From Schistocephalus solidus (lineage: Eukaryota > Platyhelminthes > Cestoda > Diphyllobothriidea > Diphyllobothriidae), in the NCBI GenBank assembly GCA_017591395.1, contig WEDG01009072.1:97501-161500 (forward strand): 64,000 nucleotides of DNA, read 5' to 3'. A model generated the notes under the pieces. It searched no databases and was not told the DNA's origin. It was given only the letters and a program-made list of their open reading frames with translations. Positions within the stretch are counted from its first letter, which is position 1. Every line of letters begins with the position of its first letter. Made by a program: the position numbers and the translations under genes. Positions 60,175-64,000 of this stretch are shown piece by piece.

Positions 60175-60599
60175 GAAGCTCTATTTTAATTGGCCAGCCG
60201 TATTGCCATGTCCGGAGATGAAGAGCAGGCCCGGACTACGGCCACAGGACTCAGCGTCCGTGCCCTATTTTCATCGCCTGAGGATATCCAGATCGAGTGG
60301 TAAGTGGCAGTTGTCTACCTGATCTGACTGTGGGACGAAAGCGACTTCCTCCCACTTGGGGGGGGCAAAGCTCTCCTCAGAATCTCGCATAGCAGCGAAG
60401 ACCAGTTAAAGTTCGGAAGAGATGCTCAGTTAGGGGGTAGCACGACTTTACGTCCGCCACTCGGTAGTTGACATTAAACGAGAAATACCCTGTTGCGGGG
60501 TACCGAAGAGTCCTCACAGTCTGCAACATCCACCAGCGCATAATCAGCTAGTTAGGACTGTCGGTAAGATACGCCTGCCATCAGTTCACCCAGAAACCG

Positions 60600-60990
60600 T
60601 CCAGTATTTGTTCTATGAGGCTTAATATTAGGGTTTAGTTTAGGGGCCCTGTCTGGGTTAAGTAGGAGGTATTGGGTCTGGGGATAGGGCTTTGTTAGTT
60701 TGTCTCTTCGCGAGAAGGATTTCTGAAATGGCCCCCTAAAGAGGACACTGGTAGAAGACCGCCCTCATGGTGGCTCTGCGCATAACTCCAGGACGGTGAA
60801 ATATTCTCGTGGTCTAACCCTGATGCTAGTCCCAACATACAGCTAAACCGTAGCTCTAACCTCCAGCCTAACCTTAGTCCTTAACTTCACCCTAACTTAT
60901 CTTGACTCTAACGTTAAACCTAACCTTAAATCGAACTCTTAACTTCATTCCAACCCTGGGATTTGGCGCTAAACCACAGGGGACAGGGGA
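60600..60990. repeat. Degenerate telomere-like tract, probably MITE interior
   Basis: TTAGGGTTTAGTT near 60630 and a run of CCTAACC/CCTTAAC-type words from 60810 to 60960 resemble the interior of the MITEs; GGGGACAGGGGAAAGG near 60979 resembles their inner end. Clear terminal inverted repeats are not found. Confidence 0.45.
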
Positions 60991-61002
60991 AAGGTTAACA
61001 TT

Positions 61003-61297
61003 GGTGAATAGGTGCTCACCGATCGGTTACGGGACTTATTCATGTCGTTATGCTTTGGGGCTTACTCTCGAGCCCCGTCGGTAGCCGCACAGCAACTAGT
61101 ATTACGGGCAGATGAACTTTTCCGACACAGACAAGGGAGATCAAAATGTTCATTTCTGGTGGTTAATGAGCCAGAAATGGCCTTTCCAGTCTCCCTCCTC
61201 TTTGGCGGCAGTCTTCGTCTGTCTATAATACTCGGGAGGAGGCCCCAAGGCAGAACGGAACAAATTAGTCCCGTTACCGATTGGTGAGCGTTCATCA
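61003..61297. mobile_element. Fold-back pair of Arg-tRNA-like SINE tails
   Basis: GGTGCTCACCGATCGGTTAC at the left and GTTACCGATTGGTGAGCG at the right are inverted copies of the SINE 3' end. The arms (minus 61003 to about 61165, plus about 61165 to 61297) meet at CATTTCTGG..TTAATGAGCCAGAAATGG. Both lack the tRNA head, and the right arm has lost part of the tail. Confidence 0.85.
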
Positions 61298-61917
61298 ACC
61301 AAGAGCTATATCCCTCATTATGACCCCGCATAAATGCATCCCGTTTTCTTTTTGAGTGCCTTTTGAGTACGCTGACACCAAGAAAATAATTAGCATGAGC
61401 ATACTTTCAAATGTTTCCATTTTATGGATCGATAGCCAAACATCGCCTGAACCACTGTACTCCAGGTAAATTAATGCAGTGAAAATACCGCCAAAAGTAG
61501 CATTTCCAAGACCGATAGCCAAAATTGGACGTCTGTCCATGTAAGGCAGGGCCAGGGTTGATTAGGTTTCATTCTTGTCATCACTACTACTTCTTCTACA
61601 AACTATGCCTTATTTTAACTACATTAAAAAATAAAAATCTTACTTGAGCAGATGTTGAACTGTTCATGAGATTTACTCTTTCTAACTGAACAACCTTTCT
61701 TTCGGAAATCTACATGTTAAAGTATGAAAGATCTCCTTGATAAGCAACTTGCAAGGATTGCTCGAATAAGTGCGAACAAGCTTCCACTCGGAATGCAAAA
61801 CAAACTTTGCTTCAGTGCGAACCTCCGTGGTGCTCCAGATTTGGCACTTGGCCCGAGAGACTCAGAGGGTGAAGGTCAGAGATAATAAGCTTCCAAATAA
61901 AATGAACGACTATGACC
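61298..61917. other. Intergenic DNA between SINE copies
   Basis: Minus-strand frame 61295-61540 has no motif. Nothing else is seen. Confidence 0.5.
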
Positions 61918-62120
61918 AGAGAGACTGGAATGGCTATTTTAGCCATTTCAGCCAGTCATACCCAACCCCAGGTAATGCGGCACCCGAGGCTCGAACTCGC
62001 TACCTGTGGGCTAGAAGTCTAACGCTCTACCCACTGCGCCACGAGCTCGTTTTCTTGCCGGTTTCGATCGGGAATATCACCGATCGGTTACGGGACGCAC
62101 TCGTCCCGTTGTACCTTGGG
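61918..62120 (-). mobile_element. Arg-tRNA-like SINE, best-preserved tRNA head
   Basis: On the minus strand GAGCTCGTGGCGCAGTGGG (A box), GAGCGTTAGACTTCTAGCC (anticodon arm with TCT), GCGAGTTCGAGCCTCGGG (B box) and GTGCCGCATTACCTGGGG form the head, followed by TTGGGTATGACTGGCTGA and GCCATTCCAGTCTC. In window order the head is preceded on its 5' side (62050-62120) by a SINE tail, ACCGATCGG and GACGAGTGCG, so copies are joined tail to head. Confidence 0.92.
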
Positions 62121-62396
62121 GCCCCTGAGACTGGAATGGGCCCCCCGAGAGACTGGAATGGCCATTTTTGGCCATTTCAGCCAGTCATACCCAACCCCAG
62201 GTGTTGCGGCACCCGAGGCTCGAACTCGCTACCTGTTGATTAGAAATCCAACGATTTACCCATTGTGCTACGAGCTCGTTGTCTTGCCGGTTTCGATCGG
62301 GAATATCACCGATTAATTACGGGCGCACTCGTCCCATTGTACCTTGGGGCTGACTCTAAGGGCCCCGCCAGCAGCCGCACAGTGACTGGGGATATA
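62121..62396 (-). mobile_element. Arg-tRNA-like SINE, tandem with the previous copy
   Basis: Same order as 61918-62120: head with GTAGCGAGTTCGAGCCTCGG and TAGCACAATGGGTAA, body with CAGCCAGTCATACCC complement, then a tail with ACTGTGCGGCTGCTGGCGG at 62365-62385. The two units are about 230 bases apart and are highly alike, pointing to a recent local duplication. Confidence 0.9.
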
Positions 62397-62628
62397 GGCA
62401 GTTCGAGCCTCAGGTGCCGAAACACCTGAGGTTAGGTATGACCGACTGATGACGGCAAATGATCCACAAATGGCCATTTCAGTCTCCCTTGTTCTTTGTC
62501 GGCATTTTGCATCTGCCTTTACCACTACTAGCCGCTGTGTGGCTGCTGGCGGAGCTCAAGAGTGAGCCCAATGGGGCACAATGGGGCGAGTGCGTCTTGT
62601 AATCGATCAGTGAGCACCTACGTACTAT
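62397..62628 (+). mobile_element. Arg-tRNA-like SINE, inverted, complete from B box to 3' end
   Basis: AGTTCGAGCCTCAGGTG (B box), a perfect CCTCAGGTG/CACCTGAGG hairpin, GTATGACCGACTGATGACGG, CACAAATGGCCATTTCAGTC, TTTGTCGGCATTTTGCATC, CGCTGTGTGGCTGCTGGCGG and CGATCAGTGAGCACC give the whole body and tail. The A-box half is replaced by the junction with the previous minus-strand copy. Confidence 0.92.
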
Positions 62629-64000
62629 GCAAAATAAGCGTTATTTTGAAATTATTTAAAATTTGTTATTGGCCAGGTTCTTGCTTCAATGTGGCCGTGA
62701 TACAAATTAATAAATGGTTAGAGAATTGATGTGCTGACCTATTATGAGGCCAACTGCAAAAATGTTATGATTGCGCATTGATATACCGAGGAAGCCATGA
62801 CACGTAGGCAGAAATACTGTGCAGTAATTAACTCATACTTCGACCCGCAGCTTGTTTGGCCATCGGGAAATTTCGTTGGAATATGCGGCACAAGTTACCA
62901 GAAGTTGCCAGAAGAGAACCTGCGAAGGACTCTTTTCAAACCATGCAGAAACGTAACAGGTGAAGAAAGGGATACATGCCCTTTATTTTGAAACTCAAGT
63001 TGACAAAGTTGAGAGATCCAGTTTGATAATTTGAGAAATAAGGCGGTCCAGCAGGAACAAATTTATTTGTGAGCTAATGTTTTAGAGAGCTTGTTCGACT
63101 CACCATTGTCAAAGCGTTAACTGCAAATAACTAAACAGAAGCGGAATAGAACCGAACCTAACTGAAAGTATCATTTCAAACATTTCAGTAAAAATACGTC
63201 AATTTACCGTAGATAACAATTGGTACCCAAAAAGAGATAACAGCGGAAGATAACATGCGAGGCATAGCGACCGAAAGCTGCAACTATCAGCACCATGAAC
63301 GTTCCTCTATGAATGAGTCGCAAAAGTTGCGCCAAATTTTCTTCCTTCAAAGTCGTGTTGGCGTCGTGTGCAAATTACCTCCTTGATGTCGTTATAATAA
63401 ACGAAGAGCGGTAAAAAGCAGTATCTAAGGCGCAAATTGTGCATACAAGACTATTGTACATACAAGACTATTCACATATGCATGGGGGAGAAAAAAATGG
63501 CGGCTCAATTTCAAAAGCCCGTCAAAAGCCCGGTAAAGAATGCAAGGAAGAATTTAGACCAGCTCTAGGGCTGGTGTATGGCATGAAAGTAAACGCTGGA
63601 TGCAGGAAGATGCTGATGAATTTTCTTCAAACAGGTATTTTTAGGCTAAGGAGGAATAAGGGAGCTGAGGACAGGGCAACAGGTAGGATATATCTACCTT
63701 GGAAGAATGCCCAGAAATTCAGGAATGGGAACTGGTCGTAGTCCCAACGACCATGCGGGAACGTGATCCATGCCTTCATTCAAAAACTGCATATTAATCC
63801 CCATGTTTTATGAGTGGGGGAGGGCTCAATAAGCATATCGTCAGTTTACTTAGTATGTAGGCACATGACATCCACAATGTACAGTCAACTAAACGCCTCG
63901 CTGCGCTTTGCCGACCTGACTACACACACCATGGTTTAATACCCACGCCGCCAACGCCGTTATACCTACCACCTCGAAATGGAGACGTTTCAGTCAGCGC
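62629..64000. other. Right end of the window, no gene recognised
   Basis: Frames at 62797-62991 and 63439-63741 have no motif. ACATACAAGACTATT is tandemly duplicated near 63440-63472. Confidence 0.5.

Noticed and set aside
61975..62050. A genuine tRNA-Arg gene on the minus strand
   Set aside because: A and B boxes are good, but the acceptor stem does not close and the sequence recurs many times with the same flanking body.
61770..62243. 157-codon + strand frame
   Set aside because: Most of it is antisense to two tandem SINE copies.

Overview
The window is eukaryotic, gene-poor, AT-rich and crowded with old transposable elements. The only host gene I can support is the 3' part of a neuronal calcium sensor (recoverin/NCS family EF-hand) gene on the + strand. 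Two phase-0 coding exons (6283-6555 and 14985-15173) are separated by an 8.4 kb intron. The first coding exon (N-terminal myristoylation region, roughly 40 residues in this family) was not found and probably lies left of the window. Long introns, Penelope-like retroelements, a CR1/Jockey-type LINE and tRNA-derived SINEs suit an invertebrate with a large repeat-rich genome. A parasitic flatworm such as a tapeworm is my best guess, but that is inference; no rRNA, mitochondrial or taxon-specific gene is present to settle it.

Layout. 1-6282: intronic or upstream DNA without recognisable exons. 6283-15173: the calcium-sensor gene; its large intron holds a Ser-tRNA-like SINE, a GC-richer island, a decayed Penelope-like element (GIY-YIG endonuclease remnant followed by two tandem terminal-repeat-like copies) and an Arg-tRNA-like SINE. 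15174-15900: 3' UTR and microsatellites. 16-31 kb: two copies of an unnamed 1.8-2.2 kb repeat (18.5-20.7 and 26.3-28.1 kb), one of them interrupted by a MITE with target-site duplication, plus Penelope fragments. 31-42 kb: a second MITE, SINE fragments and a possible LTR-element remnant. 42-51 kb: a rearranged LINE reverse transcriptase fragment, two more copies of the unnamed repeat, SINEs and a third MITE. 51-57 kb: two GC-rich islands, Ser-type SINE dimers and a roughly 1.5 kb (TAG)n array. 57-64 kb: a LINE RT C-terminal fragment and a dense cluster of Arg-type SINEs in direct and inverted arrangement.

Five repeat families were defined by comparing copies inside the window: (1) an Arg(UCU)-tRNA-like SINE, (2) a Ser-tRNA-like SINE with head-body-head dimers, (3) a MITE with about 45-bp terminal inverted repeats, 8-bp target duplications and a telomere-like interior, (4) Penelope-like terminal repeats with a hammerhead-like core, and (5) a four-copy unnamed repeat. 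Nothing looks like an operon, CRISPR array or defence system. The most instructive structure is the MITE nested in family 5, where the paralogous copies preserve the empty site.
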